Source: Sipunculus nudus (lineage: Eukaryota; Annelida; Sipuncula; Golfingiida; Sipunculidae). From it: 64,000 nucleotides of DNA. The stretch lies in contig CM049307.1 in assembly GCA_026874595.1 (NCBI GenBank), positions 56,069,870-56,133,869 of the forward strand, given 5' to 3'. Positions 1 through 12,648 of this stretch are shown piece after piece (the stretch's first letter is position 1; each line of letters begins with the position of its first letter). The notes under the pieces were generated by a model. The model made no database searches, was not told the DNA's origin, and was given only the letters and a program-made list of their open reading frames with translations. Both the position numbers and the translations under genes were made by a program.

Positions 1-1150
1 TTACTGTGCAAACCGTAACAAAACCATGCAGGATATCAAATTTACAGGTTCATAAGGGAATATGATACAAAACATAAATTGTACCTTTGCTCACATTTAA
101 TAATATCATCATGATGAATTCTCCGCGAATTCTCCAGCTGTCCGCGTTATAGATGTATATGTATTTATTAATGACAAAAATTGACATACAATTTTATGGA
201 TACCCGTATAATTGCGGTTTTCTGGACCGTCCCAGCCCACAGGTAGGATAATATGGATTCCCGACAATATTCTAATGACCGTTCCCTGAGCTGGAACGGG
301 CTAAGAAGGTCCCTGTCATTTTTTTTAATTGTCAATTCCCAGGTTTTTCGGATAAAAAAATGGCCCAATCCTTCATTCAATCTCCAGCCTCTTCTGGCGT
401 TCCGGGTTTAAAAAAGAGCCCGTCCCATGCCTATTTCAGCTAGGACTGCAAACTCTGGGGTCAAAACAACTCAACTACGGCTTGGGATTACTACCTTTCC
501 TCTTAAATTTCCATCGCGCCCGTGTCAAGTGTACCGTTTTATTCACAAACGTGCGGCAGGCGCCAAAAAATTTGACAGCACCCCTCTCTCATGCCAGAAT
601 ATATTTTTATATATGAAGTCCTAACCCACCACGGAACTAGGGCCTCAAATTTTTTTATCTTATTACTTACCACTTCAGACTCCTTAAAAGTCTCTCCTTT
701 TTTAACCAAAGATTCCAATTTTTAAAATATATTAAATTTCACATTACAGATAACCTACACCAAGGGGACATTACAGTTAATCCGTGATGGGCAGGACTTC
801 TTGGAATTTTATAATTCCCGGACGCAGGCTGACCGACTGCCTTTTTTCTTCAAGGACAGCCCTAATTTAAGCCATCATCAGACTTGAAGATGTCCTCAGG
901 CCGACCTATTTGTCCAGGAATGAAAGGTCACGTCTCCCTTACCCAGAGGTCGGGTCTCTGTCTAACACGAACGCGGCTTCGCTTGCATTTCGGCATTCTG
1001 GACGTTCAACTCTTCAAGTTTCATTTTCAGTGCTTTTCTTATTTCCAGCACTCAAGAATAGGAGAACTGCCAAGGATTCAGTTGGACTTCCTTTATTTTT
1101 ATTTCTGTCCAAAAATGGATTATCCTGTATAGGATGGCTACTAATAACAA
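1..1150. other. Left flank, mostly unannotatable sequence
   Basis: AT-rich, non-repetitive-looking DNA before the repeat domain. Small open frames occur on both strands, but none has a recognisable domain. The only coding-like stretch is 750-887, described separately. Confidence 0.5.
750..887 (+). CDS. Possible terminal exon of an unknown gene
   Basis: A frame of 45 codons opens directly after an acceptor-like TTTCACATTACAG and runs to TGA at 885-887. The peptide has ordinary globular composition, including DGQDFLEFYNS and DRLPFFFKDS, unlike the Ile/Phe-rich noise frames nearby. I do not recognise the family. It could be the last exon of a gene entering from the left, or a transposon coding remnant. 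The upstream tract is not strongly pyrimidine-rich, which weakens the exon reading. Confidence 0.25.
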   Translation: MTYTKGTLQLIRDGQDFLEFYNSRTQADRLPFFFKDSPNLSHHQT

Positions 1151-1170
1151 CACTATTAATGTCTCTCTAT

Positions 1171-1172
1171 CC

Positions 1173-1204
<32 letters not shown>

Positions 1205-1208
1205 GTCT
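1171..1208. repeat. (TGTC)n microsatellite at the left edge of the repeat domain
   Basis: About nine TGTC units starting the composite domain. The same class (TGTC mixed with TTTG) occurs at 1391-1431, 3309-3339, 6744-6794, 9428-9506, 11164-11186 and 12768-12804. Confidence 0.9.
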
Positions 1209-1429
1209 ACTCCTCTTTGACTTTTGAAAATCAGCAAGACCTTATTCATATGTGCTACTGTTTTCCCCATGATAGAGGTTTTTCATTTGATCAGATCCAA
1301 ATGTTCCCTGTCTGTCTGCCTAGTAACTGTCCATCTATTTCGCTGTCTTATTTCCGGTCACTTCCGGCAAGCGTTCGACCTCAGGTCGTCTAGTTTGTTT
1401 TTTTGTTTATTTGTTTTTTTGTGTGTTTG

Positions 1430-1745
1430 TCTGCGCTCTCCTGGCCACAATTTTGCAGCAATCGACATGACCCTTACAGGGTTGATTGACAACCGAACAC
1501 CCTGGAACCCTATTGTTTTTGGTCAACATTGCTCCAAGGTCAAGGGTCAAGGTCACGACAGGTGTGGTTAACGGTTTTTGCACTATAACTTCGCCATAAA
1601 TAGGCTTATCCACTTCTGCAATAGCTCATTTTTTTCGTCATCACCTGGCCTTTCTTTTGATATGTAGCTTACTTAAATTTGCCGTTACCATGGTTACATT
1701 TTTTGGGCAAAATTCATGGGAATTGGAAATAACACGACCATTTTT
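1430..1745 (+). repeat. Head module, first copy
   Basis: A module of about 310 bp: CTCTCCTGGCCACAATTTTG, a stretch with CCCTATTGTTTTTGGTCAAC, a GGTCAAGG direct-repeat tract, GGTTAACGGTTTTTGCAC, and CCATGGTTACATTTTTTGGG. Further copies start near 4790, 6800, 9510, 11185, 12805 and 14725. A fragment is inserted at 5489-5570 and another at 7497-7590. Confidence 0.85.
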
Positions 1746-1755
1746 TTGTAACTTT

Positions 1756-3090
1756 GTCAGTTTTTAAGCTAGGCAGATCTACTTTTCGGCATTTTGTTCC
1801 ACATGACCAGCTTTACACGACACAACTGAAAGTTACGCCAAATCTCGCGCCATATCTCGTCAAACGAGAAAAAACGAGACTTCGCGGAAATGCTTATAAC
1901 TCGGCGACTTTTACAGCTAGACAGGTCTGGTTTTCGGCATTTCGTTCCACCAAACAAGCTTGACACGACAGAGCTGCAAGACAGGCCAAATCTCGCACCG
2001 TATCTCGTCAAACGAGAAAACACGAGATTTCACGGAAATGCTTATAACTAGGCCAGTTTTACAGCTAGACACGTGTGAATTTCGGCATTTAGTTCCACTA
2101 GACCAGCTTGACACGACAGATATGCAAGTCTGGCAAAATCTCGCACCGTATCTCGTCAAACGAGAAAACACGGAATTTCACGGAAATGCTTATAACTCGG
2201 CCAGTTTTACAGCTAGACACGTCTGGTTTCCGGCATTTCCTTCCACATGACCAGCTTGACACGAATGATGTGCAAGTCAGGCCAAATCTCGCACCCTATC
2301 TCGTCAAACGAGAAAACACGAGATTTCACGGAAATGCTTATAACTCGGCGAGTTTTACAGCTAGACAGGTCTAGTTTTCGGCATTCATTAACATTTGGAC
2401 GGCTTGACATGACAAACCTGCAAGACTGGCCAAATCTCGCACCATATCTCGTCAAACGATGAAAAAGGAGATTTCACAGAAATGCTAATAACTCGGCGAC
2501 TTTTACAGCTAGACAGATGTAGTTTTCGCCATTTCATAACATTTAGAGAGTTTGGTATGACAAATCTTCAAGACTGGCCAAATCCTGCACCATATCTCGT
2601 CACACGAGAAAACACGAGAGTACACGGAAATGCTTATAACTCGGGGACTTTTACAGCTAGACGGATCTAGTTTTCGCCATTTCGTAACGTTTGGCCGTCT
2701 TGACATAATAAAACTGCTCGTCTTGCCAAATCTCGTACTATATCTCGTCAAGCGAGAAAAAACATGATTTCACGTAAATGCTGATAAGACGGCGACTTTT
2801 GCAGCTAGACAGGTCTAGTTTCCGGCATTTTGTAATATTTGACAAACCTGACATGACAAAAGTGGAAATCTCGCCAAAGCTCGCACCATTTCCCGTCAAA
2901 CGAGAAAACACGAGATTTCATGCAAATGGTTATAACTCAACGGCTTTTATAGCTAGACAGGTCTGGTTTTCGGCATTTCATATCATTTGGCCAGCTTGAC
3001 ATGACAAACCTGAAAACGTCTCACTGTTTCTTGTCAAACAAGATTAACGGGATTTCATGAAAAAATTTTAAACTTGGTCCCTTTTACACT
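1756..3090 (+). repeat. 148-bp satellite array 1 (about 9 units)
   Basis: The start of the inverted-repeat box (CTCGT or a variant) falls at 1856, 2004, 2152, 2300, 2448, 2596, 2744 and 2892, exactly 148 bp apart each time. A typical unit reads: TTTTACAGCTAGACAGG, then TTTTCGGCATTT, then a GACCAGCTTGACACGACA-like stretch, then AAATCTCGCACC, then TCTCGTCAAACGAGA, then a CACGAGATTTCACGG-like stretch, then AATGCTTATAACTCGGC. The last unit before the tail is degenerate (TCTTGTCAAACAAGA). Confidence 0.92.
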
Positions 3091-3097
3091 AGAAAGA

Positions 3098-3262
3098 TAT
3101 GCAGCTGTTAAAGGTCAGCATGCATAAATAAACATATTATCCGTTTCTGCTGCCCCGACAATGTTGCTCATTCATATGACTGTTTCTACATGCACTCTCT
3201 GTCTATCTGTCTGTATCATTTCCATTTCCGGCAAGCGCGTGACCTCTGGTCATCTTGTTGCT
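3098..3262 (+). repeat. Tail module, first copy
   Basis: About 160 bp from ATGCAGCTGTTAAAGGTCAG to GTGACCTCTGGTCATCTTGT, including TTTCCGGCAAGCGCGTGACC. Other copies lie at 6588-6750, 9220-9378, 11010-11164 and 16990-17156. All five are nearly identical and directly follow a 148-bp array. Confidence 0.88.
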
Positions 3263-4289
3263 TGCCGGAAATCTTCGATTTTCGCAAGCTGGTTGGTCAG
3301 TCGCGGATGTCTGTTTGTCTGTTTGTTTGTTTGTCTGTCCAGTCTCTACAGGTCGCAATTTTGATCCCATCGCTTTCAAACTTTCACAGTTTGTGTAAAA
3401 TCAAAAATGCAAGAAGCCTATTGTTTTTGGGCAATATAGGTCAAAGGTCAAGGTCAAGGTCATCAAAAGTTCCTAAAGTGCTCTTTTCTTCATATCTCCA
3501 TTACTATTTGTCATAGCCACTTCAAACATGGCTCATTTTAATCGGCATTCCAAGGCCTTTCTTCTGATATATATGTTGCTGAAATCTGCTGTTTCTATGG
3601 TTACACATTTTGGGGGAAAACTCATGATTTTCGAAAATAAAAGGCCTGATTTTTCTAACTTTGTCATTTTTAAAGCTAGAGAGTTCTAGTTTTTTGCATC
3701 AGATAGTACTAAATAAGCTTTTTATCATACAAGTGAAAGTCTCGTAAAATCTCGCACCATTTCTCGTCAAACGAGAGTCTTCGAGATTTCATTAAATATG
3801 ACCTACAGGTTGCATTTTTTTAACAATGGCTTTGAAATTGATATATTTTGTGTTATTTATAAATATCTCGAAATCGGTTTTTCATTTTTTGGAAATAGCC
3901 ACCAGGGGGCGTGGTACATGAAACACTGTAACATGTCATTTTTCTGCAATATCTCAAAAAATATTAAACGTGACACCATTTTTTTTGGTCGTATCTGAAA
4001 CTAGGAACATGGGCTTATCTCTTCGCACATGTTGCTTTGTGCTGCCGTTACCGTGGTAACCAAATTTTGGGTTAAAACTTGACAATCTGAAAATTCGGAG
4101 TTTTCCAGCTTCTATCTCTGTTGATATTTGCGATAGAAAGGTCTGGTTTTTGGCGTTAGACAGCATCCCTCTAGTTCTAAGCCGTTCAATCGCAAGTCTC
4201 GTCATATCTCGCACCGTTTCTCGTGAAACGAGAACACGTGACCATTCAAAGAAATGCCTGTAATTCTGTCATTTTTCACGCTACAGACA

Positions 4290-4515
4290 CATGGTTTGCA
4301 GCGCCGGATAGCGGCTGACACTCGCAGTCACATTCAGGGGTCACATTGTTAGTCTCGTCAAATCTCGCGGCGTTTTTCGCCATACCACGAAGACACTCGC
4401 CGTCGCCGCAAGTGGCGGCAGGGTCCTTACGGTGGGCGGCCGGCGTGTGCAGCGGTCCGTGACGGCCTCTCCGGGCCCCATCTATGATCATACATGTTGG
4501 AGGCACAGTCCATAC
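4290..4515 (+). repeat. GC-rich module, copy 1
   Basis: A GC-rich island with GCAGCGCCGGATAGCGGC, ACTCGCCGTCGCCGC and GTGGGCGGCCGGCGTGTGC. It recurs at about 12420-12648 with close similarity. In both places it leads into the GCTTGCCGGAAATC hairpin, so module order is conserved. Confidence 0.8.
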
Positions 4516-4517
4516 TT

Positions 4518-4795
4518 TATTGCTTGCCGGAAATCTTCGATTTCCGCAAGCATATTGGTCAGTTGCATATGTCTGTTTGTCTGTCTGTCTGTTTGTTTGT
4601 TTGTTGCTTGCCGGAAATCTTCGATTTCCGCAAGCATGTTCGTCAGTTGCGTATGTCTGTTTGTCTGTTTGTCTGTTTGTTTGTTTGTTGCTTGCCGGAA
4701 ATCTTCGATTTCGGCAAGCATTTTCGTCAGTTGCGTATGTCTGTTTGTCTCTTTGTTTGTTTGTTTGTTTGTTTGTTTGTTTGTTTGTCACGACT
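4518..4795 (+). repeat. Triple hairpin plus TGTC/TTTG microsatellite cluster
   Basis: Three direct repeats about 84 bp apart begin at 4521, 4605 and 4689. Each starts with an inverted repeat: arm GCTTGCCGGAAATC, loop TTC, arm GATTTCCGCAAGC (about 13 paired bases with one bulge). Each then has a CAGTTGCGTATGTCTG-like linker and a TGTC/TTTG microsatellite. Single copies of the hairpin occur near 3260, 9379, 12656 and 12726. A stem-loop beside a microsatellite would fit the end of a Helitron-like element, but no clear CTRR end was found. Confidence 0.8.
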
Positions 4796-5112
4796 CTCCA
4801 GGTCACACTTTTGCATCAATCAACTTGAAACTTACAGGCTTGATTGACAAACCGATTTCTAGGTGCCCTATTGTTTTTGGTCAACATTGCTCCAAGGTCA
4901 AGGGTCAAGGTCACGACAGGTATGGTTAACGGTTTTTGCACTATAACTTCGCCATTAATAGGCTTATCCACTTCTGCAATAGCTCATTTTTTTCGTCATC
5001 ACCTGGCCTTTCTTTTGACATGTAGCTTACTCAAATTTGCAGTTACCATGGTTACATTTTTTGGGCAAAAATCACGGAAATTGGAAATAACACGACCATT
5101 TTTTGTAACTTT

Positions 5113-5488
5113 GTCAGTTTTTAAGCTAGGCAGATCTAGTTTTCGGCATTTTATTCCACATGACCAGCTTGACACGACAGAACTGAAAGTCACGCCAAAT
5201 CTCGCGCCATATCTCGTCAAACGAGAAAAAACGAGACTTCGCGGAAATGCTTATAACTCGGCTACTTTTACAGCTAGACAGGTCTGGTTTTCGGCATTTC
5301 GTTCCACCAAATAAGCTTGACACGACAGAGCTGCAAGACAGGCCAAATCTCGCACCGTATCTCGTCAAACGAGAAAACACGGGATTTCACGGAAATGCTT
5401 ATAACTGGGCCAGTTTTACAGCTAGACACGTCTGGTTTTCGGCATTTAGTTCCACTAGACCAGCTTGACACGACAGATATGCAAGTGC
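5113..5488 (+). repeat. 148-bp satellite array 2a
   Basis: Two and a half units. The array then breaks at GATATGCAAGT and jumps back into head sequence (GCCTTTACCATGGTTAC). The same break occurs at about 7490. Confidence 0.88.
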
Positions 5489-5569
5489 CTTTACCATGGT
5501 TACATTTTTTGGGCAAAAATCATGGAAATTGGAAATAACACGACCATTTTTTGTAACTTTGTCAGATTT

Positions 5570-6570
5570 TAAGCTAGGCAGATCTAGTTTTCGGCATCTT
5601 GTTCCACATGACCAGCTTGACACGACAGAACTGAAAGTCACGCCAAATCTCGCGCCATATCTCGGCAAACGAGAAAAAACGAGACTTCGCGGGAATGCTT
5701 ATAACTCGGCGACTTTTACAGCTAGACAGGTCTGGTTTTCGGCATTTCGTTCCACCAAACAAGCTTGACACGACAGATATGCAAGTCTGGCAAAATCTGG
5801 CACCGTATCTCGTCAAACGAGAAAACACGAAATTTCACGGAAATGCTTATTACTCGGCCAGTTTTACAGCTAGACAGGTCTGGTTTCCGGCATTTCCTTC
5901 CACATGACCAGCTTGACACGATAGATGTGCAAGTCAGGCCAAATCTCGCACCCTATCTCGTCAAACGAGAAAACACGAGATTTCACGGAAATGCTTTTAA
6001 CTCGGCGAGTTTTACAGCTAGACAGGTCTAGTTTTCGGCATTTTGTTTCACATGACCCGCTGGACATGACAGAACTGAAAGTCAGGCCGAATGTCGCACT
6101 GTATCTCGTCAAACGAGAAAACATGAAATTTCACGGCATTGGTTATAACTCAGCGAGTTTTACAGATATACACGTCTGGTTTTCGGCATTTTGTTCCACT
6201 AAACCAGCTTGACACGACAGACATGCATGTCAGGCAAAACCTCGCACCGTATCCCGTCAAACGAGAAAACACGAGATTTCATGGAACTGCAGCTAGACAG
6301 GTCTAGTTTCCGGCATTTTGTTATATTTGACAAACCTGACATGACAAAACTGGAAATCTCGCCAAAGCTCGCACCATTTCCCGTCAAACGAGAAAACACG
6401 AGATTTCATGCAAATGCTTATAACTCAGCGGCTTTTATAGCTAGACAGGTCTAGTTTTCGGCATTTCATATCATTTGGCCAGCTTGGCATGACAAACCTG
6501 AAAACGTCTCACTGCTTCTTGTCAAACGAGATAAACGGGATTTCATGAAAAAATTTTGAACTTGGTCCCT
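5570..6570 (+). repeat. 148-bp satellite array 2b
   Basis: About seven units after the internal head fragment. One unit near 6288 is shortened: the AATGCTTATAACTCGGC and TTTTACAGC segments are missing, so CACGAGATTTCATGG runs directly into AACTGCAGCTAGACAGG. The same short unit recurs in array 5 near 10706. Confidence 0.88.
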
Positions 6571-7117
6571 TTTACACTAGAAAGATATGCAGCTGTTAAA
6601 GGTCAGCATGCATAAATAAACATATTATCCGTTTCTGCTGCCCCCACAATGTTGCTCATTCATATGACTGTTTCTACATGCACTCTCTGTCTATCTGTCT
6701 GTATCATTTCCATTTCCGGCAAGCGCGTGACCTCTGGTCATCTTGTTTTTTTGTTTTTTTGTTTATTTGTTTTTTTGTTTTTTTGTGTGTTTGTCTGCGC
6801 TCTCCTGGCCACAATTTTGCAGCAATCGACATGACCCTTACAGGGTTGATTGACAACCGAACACCCTGGAACCCTATTGTTTTTGGTCAACATTGCTCCA
6901 AGGTCAAGGGTCAAGGTCACGACAGGTGTGGTTTACGGTTTTTGCACTATAACTTCGCCATAAATAGGCTTATCCACTTCTGCAATAGCTCATTTTTTTC
7001 GTCATCACCTGGCCTTTCTTTTGATATGTAGCTTACTTAAATTTGCCGTTACCATGGTTACATTTTTTGGGCAAAAATCATGGGAATTGGAAATAACACG
7101 ACCATTTTTTTGTAACT

Positions 7118-7497
7118 TTGTCAGTTTTTAAGCTAGGCAGATCTAGTTTTCGGCATTTTGTTCCACATGACCAGCTTGACACGACAGAACTGAAAGTCAC
7201 GCCAAATCTCGCGCCATATCTCGTCAAACGAGAAAAAACGAGACTTCCCGGAAATGCTTATAACTCGGCGACTTTTACAGCTAGACAGGTCTGGTTTTCG
7301 GCATTTCCTTCCACCAAACAAGCTTGACACGACAGAGCTGCAAGACAGGCCAAATCTCGCACCGTATCTCGTCAAACGAGAAAACACGGGATTTCACGGA
7401 AATGCTTATAACTGGGCCAGTTTTACAGCTAGACACGTCTGGTTTTCGGCATTTAGTTCCATTAGACCAGCTTGACACGACAGATATGCAAGTGCCG
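7118..7497 (+). repeat. 148-bp satellite array 3
   Basis: Same composition and same terminal junction as array 2a. It is followed by a head fragment and then by a diverged module with CTCGTCAAACGAG at about 7670. Confidence 0.88.
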
Positions 7498-8109
7498 TTA
7501 CCACGGTTACATTTTTTGGGCAAAAATCATGGAAATTGGAAATAACATGACCATTTTTTGTAACTTTGTCAATTTTTAAGCTACAGACGTCGGGTTTTGG
7601 TCATTATGTACCTTATAGGCAGCTTGACATGATAAAACTGAAAGTCTTGCCAAATCTCGCACCATTTCTCGTCAAACGAGAGTCTTCGAGATTTCATTAA
7701 ATATGACCTACAGGTGGCATTTTTTTAACAATGGCTTTGAAATTGATATATTTTGTGTTATTTATAAATATCTCGAAATCAGTTTTTCATTTTTTGGAAA
7801 TAGCCACCAGGGGGCGTGGTACCTGAAACACTGTAACATATCATTTTTCTGCAATATCTAAAATAATTTTAAACATGGCACAATTTTTATCGTTGTATCT
7901 TAAACTAGGAACATTGGCTTATTCCTCCGCACATGTAGCTTTGTGCTGCCGTTACCATGGTTACCAAATTTGTGGGTTAAACTTGACGATCTGAAAATAT
8001 GCAGTTTTTGGCTTCTATCTCGGTTAATATTTATGTTTCAAGGGTCTAGTTTTTTGCATGAGGCTGCTTCCCCTTGGTTCTAAGTCATTCAATTGCAAGT
8101 CTCGTCAAA

Positions 8110-9200
8110 TTTCGCTCGGTTTATCGTCAAACGAGAAAAAACGAAATTTCACAGAAATGCTTATAACTCGGCGACTTTTACAGCTACACAGGTCTAGTTT
8201 CCGGCATTTCATAACATATGACCAGCTTGACACGCCAGAAAAGAAATCAGGCCAAATCTCGCATCATATCTCGTCAAGCGAGAAAAAACGAGATATCATG
8301 GAAATGCTTATAACTAGGCGACTTTTACAGCTACTCAGGTCTAGTTTTTGGCATTTGGTAACATTTGGCCAACTTGACATAGTAAAATTGCGATACTTGG
8401 CGAAATCTCGCACTATATCTGGTCAAATGTGGAAAAACGAGATTTCACAGAAATGCATATAAGTCGGCGACTTTCACGGCTAGACAGGTCTAGTTTTTGG
8501 CATTCATTAACATTTGGACGGCTTGACATGACAAACCTGCAAGACTGGCCAAATCTCGCACCATATCTCGTCAAACGATAAAAAAGGAGATTTCACAGAC
8601 ATGCTAATAACTCGGCGACTTTTACAGCTAGACAGATGTAGTTTTCGCCATTTCATAACATTTAGAGAGTTTGATATGACAAATCTACAAGACTGGCCAA
8701 ATCCTGCACCATATCTCGTCAAACGAGAAAACACGGGAGTACACGGAAATGCTTATAACTCGGCGACTTTTACAGCTAGACGGATCTAGTTTTCGCCATT
8801 TCGTAACGTTTGGCCATCTTGACATAATAAAACTGCTCGTCTTGCCAAATCTCGTACTATATCTCGTCAAGCGAGAAAAAAACATGATTTCATGTAAATG
8901 CTGATAACACGGCGACTTTTGCAGCTAGACAGGTCTAGTTTCCGGCATTTTGTAATATTTGACAAACCTGACATGACAAAACTGGAAATCTCGCCAAAGC
9001 TCGCACCATTTCCCGTCAAACGAGAAAACACGAGATTTCATGCAAATGCTTATAACTCGGCGGCTTTTATAGCTAGACAGGTCTAGTTTTCGGCATTTCA
9101 TATCATTTGGCCAGCTTGACATGACAAACCTGAAAACGTCTCACTGCTTCTTGTCAAACGAGATTAACGGGATTTCATGAAAAAATTTTGAACTTGGTCC
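8110..9200 (+). repeat. 148-bp satellite array 4
   Basis: About seven units. The order of sequence variants from 8485 onward is the same as in array 1 from 2371 and in array 6 from 16258, so this is a higher-order block, not independent expansion. Confidence 0.9.
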
Positions 9201-9841
9201 CTTTTACACTAGAAAGATATGCAGCTGTTAAAGGTCAGCATGCATAAATAAACATATTATCCGTTTCTGCTGCCCCCACAATGTTGCTCATTCATATGAC
9301 TGTTTCTACATGCACTCTCTGTCTATCTGTCTGTATCGTTTCCATTTCCGGCAAGCGCGTGACCTCTGGTCATCTTGTTGCTTGCCGGAAATCTTCGATT
9401 TCGGCAAGCATGTTCGTCAGTTGCGTATGTCTGTTTGTCTCTTTGTCTGTTTGTTTGTTTGTTTGTTTGTTTGTTTGATTGTTTGTTTGTTTGTTTGTTT
9501 GTTTGTCACGACTCTCCAGGTCACACTTTTGCATCAATCAACTTGAAACTTACAGGCTTGATTGACAAACCGATTTCTAGGTGCCCTATTGTTTTTGGTC
9601 AACATTGCTCCAAGGTCAAGGGTCAAGGTCACGACAGGTATGGTTAACGGTTTTTGCACTATAACTTTGCCATAAATAGGCGTATCGACTTCTGCAATAG
9701 CTCATTTTTTTCGTAATCACCTGGCCTTTCTTTTGACATGTAGCTTACTTAAATTTGCCGTTACCATGGTTACATTTTTTGGGCAAAAATCATGGAAATT
9801 GGAAATAACACGACCAATTTTTGTAACTTTGTCAGTTTTTA

Positions 9842-10990
9842 AGCTAGGCAGATCTAGTTTTCGGCATTTTGTTCCACATGACCAGCTTGATACGACAGAA
9901 CTAAAAGTCACGCCAAATCTCGCGCCATATCTCGTCAAACGAGAAAAAACGAGACTTCGCGGAAATGCTTATAACTCGGCGACTTTTACAGCTAGACAGG
10001 TCTGGTTTTCGGCATTTCGTTCCACCAAACATGCTTGACACGACAGAGCTGCAAGACAGGCCAAATCTCGCACCGTATCTCGTCAAACGAGAAAACACGG
10101 GATTTCACGGAAAAGCTTATAACTGGGCCAGTTTTACAGCTAGACACGTCTGGTTTTCGGCATTTAGTTCCACTAGACCAGCTTGACACGACAGATATGC
10201 AAGTCTGGCAAAATCTCGCGCCATATCTCGTCAAACGAGAAAACACGAAATTTCACGGAAATGCTTATAACTCGGCCAGTTTTACAGCTAGACACGTCTG
10301 GTTTCCGGCATTTCCTTCCACATGACCAGCTTGACACGATAGATGTACAAGTCAGGCCAAATCTCGCACCCTATCTCGTCAAACGAGAAAACACGAGATT
10401 TCACGGAAATGCTTATAACTCGGCGAGTTTTACAGCTGGACAGGTCTAGTTTTCGGCATTTTGTTTCACATGTCCTGCTGGACATGACAGAACTGAAAGT
10501 CAGGCTGAATGTCGCACCGTATCTCGTCAAACGAGAAAACATGAGATTTCACGGCATTGGTTATAACTCGGCGAGTCTTACAGATAGACACGTCTGGTTT
10601 TCGGCATTTTGTTCCACTAGACCAGCTTGACACGACAGACATGCATGTCAGGCAAAATCTCGCACCGTATCCCGTCAAACGAGAAAACACGAGATTTCAC
10701 GGAACTGCAGCTAGACAGGTCTAGTTTTCGGCATTTAGTTCCACATGACCCGCTTGACATGACAGAACTCCAAGTCAGGCACAAGCTCGCACCATTTCCC
10801 GTCAAACGAGAAAACACGAGATTTCATGCAAATGCTTATAATTCAGCGGCTTTTATAGCTAGACAGGTCTAGTTTTCGGCATTTCATATCATTTGGCCAG
10901 CTTGACATGACAAACCTGAAAACGTGTCACTGCTTCTTGTCAAACGAGATTAACGGGATTTCATGAAAAAATTTTGAACTTGGTCCCTTT
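9842..10990 (+). repeat. 148-bp satellite array 5
   Basis: About eight units, closest to arrays 2a/2b in unit order, ending in a tail module at about 11010. It lacks the internal head fragment present between 2a and 2b. Confidence 0.9.
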
Positions 10991-12419
10991 TACACTAGAA
11001 AGATATGCAGCTGTTAAAGGTCAGCATGCATAAATAAACATATTATCCGTTTCTGCTGCCCCCACAATGTTGCTCATTCATATGACTGTTTCTACATGCA
11101 CTCTCTGTCTATCTGTCTGTATCATTTCCATTTCCGGCAAGCGCGTGACCTCTGGTCATCTTGTCTGTTTGTTTGTTTGTTTGTCTGCACTCTCCTGGCC
11201 ACAATTTTGCCACAATCACCTTGAAACTTACAGGGATGATGAAAAACATAATTTCTAGGTGCCCTATTGTTTTTGGTTAAAATAGGTCAAAGGTCAAAGG
11301 TCAAGGTCACGACAGGTATGGTTAACGGTTTTTGCACTATAACTTCGCCATAAATAGGCTTATCCACTTCTGCAATAGCTCATTTTTTTCGTCATCACCT
11401 GGCCTTTCTTTTGACATGTAGCTTACTTAAATTTGCTGTTTCCATGGTTACGCAATTTTGGGGAGAAATCATGGAATTTCGTGATATTTTTCAAATTTGC
11501 AGCAATCGTACTGATTCTGAGATATTTTATGTAACACAAGAATATCTCGAAATTGTTTTTTCAGATTTTGGAAATGGCCGCCAGGGGGCGTTGCAGATGA
11601 AAAAACATGAACATTTGTTTTGGTGCTATACCTCCAGAACTATTAAACATTGGGCAATTTCCATCACAGCACCTTCAACTGGGGTCCATGGGCTTATTTT
11701 TGCGCATAGGTGCCAAAGTGCGCTGTTGCCAGATTTCTCTACTTTTGGGGTAAAACTTTTGAATTTTGAAAATATGCAGTTTTCAGCTTCTAACTCTGTC
11801 AGTTTTTATGCTGGAGAGGTCAATTTTATTGCATCTTGTAGCCCTTGGTGAGTTCCTCGTGATCCAATCAAAAATCTTGCCAAATCTCGCACCGTTTCTC
11901 GTTAAACGAGAGTCTTCGAGATTTCATTAAATATGACCTACAGGTTGCATTTTTTTAACAATGGCTTAGAAATTGATATATTTTGTGTTATTTTATAAAT
12001 ATCTCGAAATCAGTTTTTCATTTTCTGGAAATAGCCACCAGGGGGCGTGGTAACTGAAACACTGTAACATATCATTTTTCTGTAATATCTCAAAAAATAT
12101 TAAACGTGACACCATTTTTTTTTGTGGTATCTGAAACTAGGAACATTGGCTTATTCCTCCGCACATGTAGCTTTGTACTGCCGTTACCATGGTTACCAAA
12201 TTTTGGGGTAAAACGTGACAACTTGAAAATACGAAGTTTACCTGCTTCTATCTCTGTTGATATTTGCCATAGAAAGGTCTGGTTTTCGGCCTTAGACAGC
12301 ATGCGTCTAGTTCTTAGTCATTCAATCGCAAGTCTCGTCATATCTCGCACCGTTTCTCGTGAAACGAGAACACGTGACCATTCAAAGAAATGCCTATAAT
12401 TCTGTCATTTTTTACGCCA

Positions 12420-12648
12420 CAGACACATGGTCTGCAGCGCCGGACAGCGTCGGACACTCGCAGTCACATTCAGGGGTCGCATTGTAAGTCTCGTCAAATC
12501 TCGCGCCGTGTTTCACCAAACCACGAAGTCACGTGCCGTCGCCGCAAGTGCCGGCAGGGTCCCTACGGTGGGCGGCCGGCGTGTGCAGCGGTGCGTGACG
12601 GCCTTTCCGGGCCCTGTCTATTATCATACATGTTGGAGGCACAGTCAC
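12420..12648 (+). repeat. GC-rich module, copy 2
   Basis: Counterpart of 4290-4515, here followed by two hairpins (12656 and 12726) before the head at 12805. Confidence 0.8.

Noticed and set aside
1756-3090. CRISPR-like array
   Set aside because: Unit length and divergence are wrong (148-bp satellite, no short constant repeat with unique spacers, no cas genes) and the DNA is eukaryotic.
4276-4929. Long open frames rich in Lys-Gln-Thr-Asn-Asp or Cys-Leu-Phe-Val repeats on both strands
   Set aside because: They are direct translations of the TGTC/TTTG microsatellites and hairpins; the repeat recurs in several frames and strands with no start context.
1754-10872. Dozens of 60-100 codon frames with similar peptides such as SSFRHFV and LAPYLVKREN
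   Set aside because: 148 bp is not a multiple of three, so frames stay open only by chance of satellite composition. The same peptide appears once per unit in rotating frames and on both strands. Non-coding satellite.
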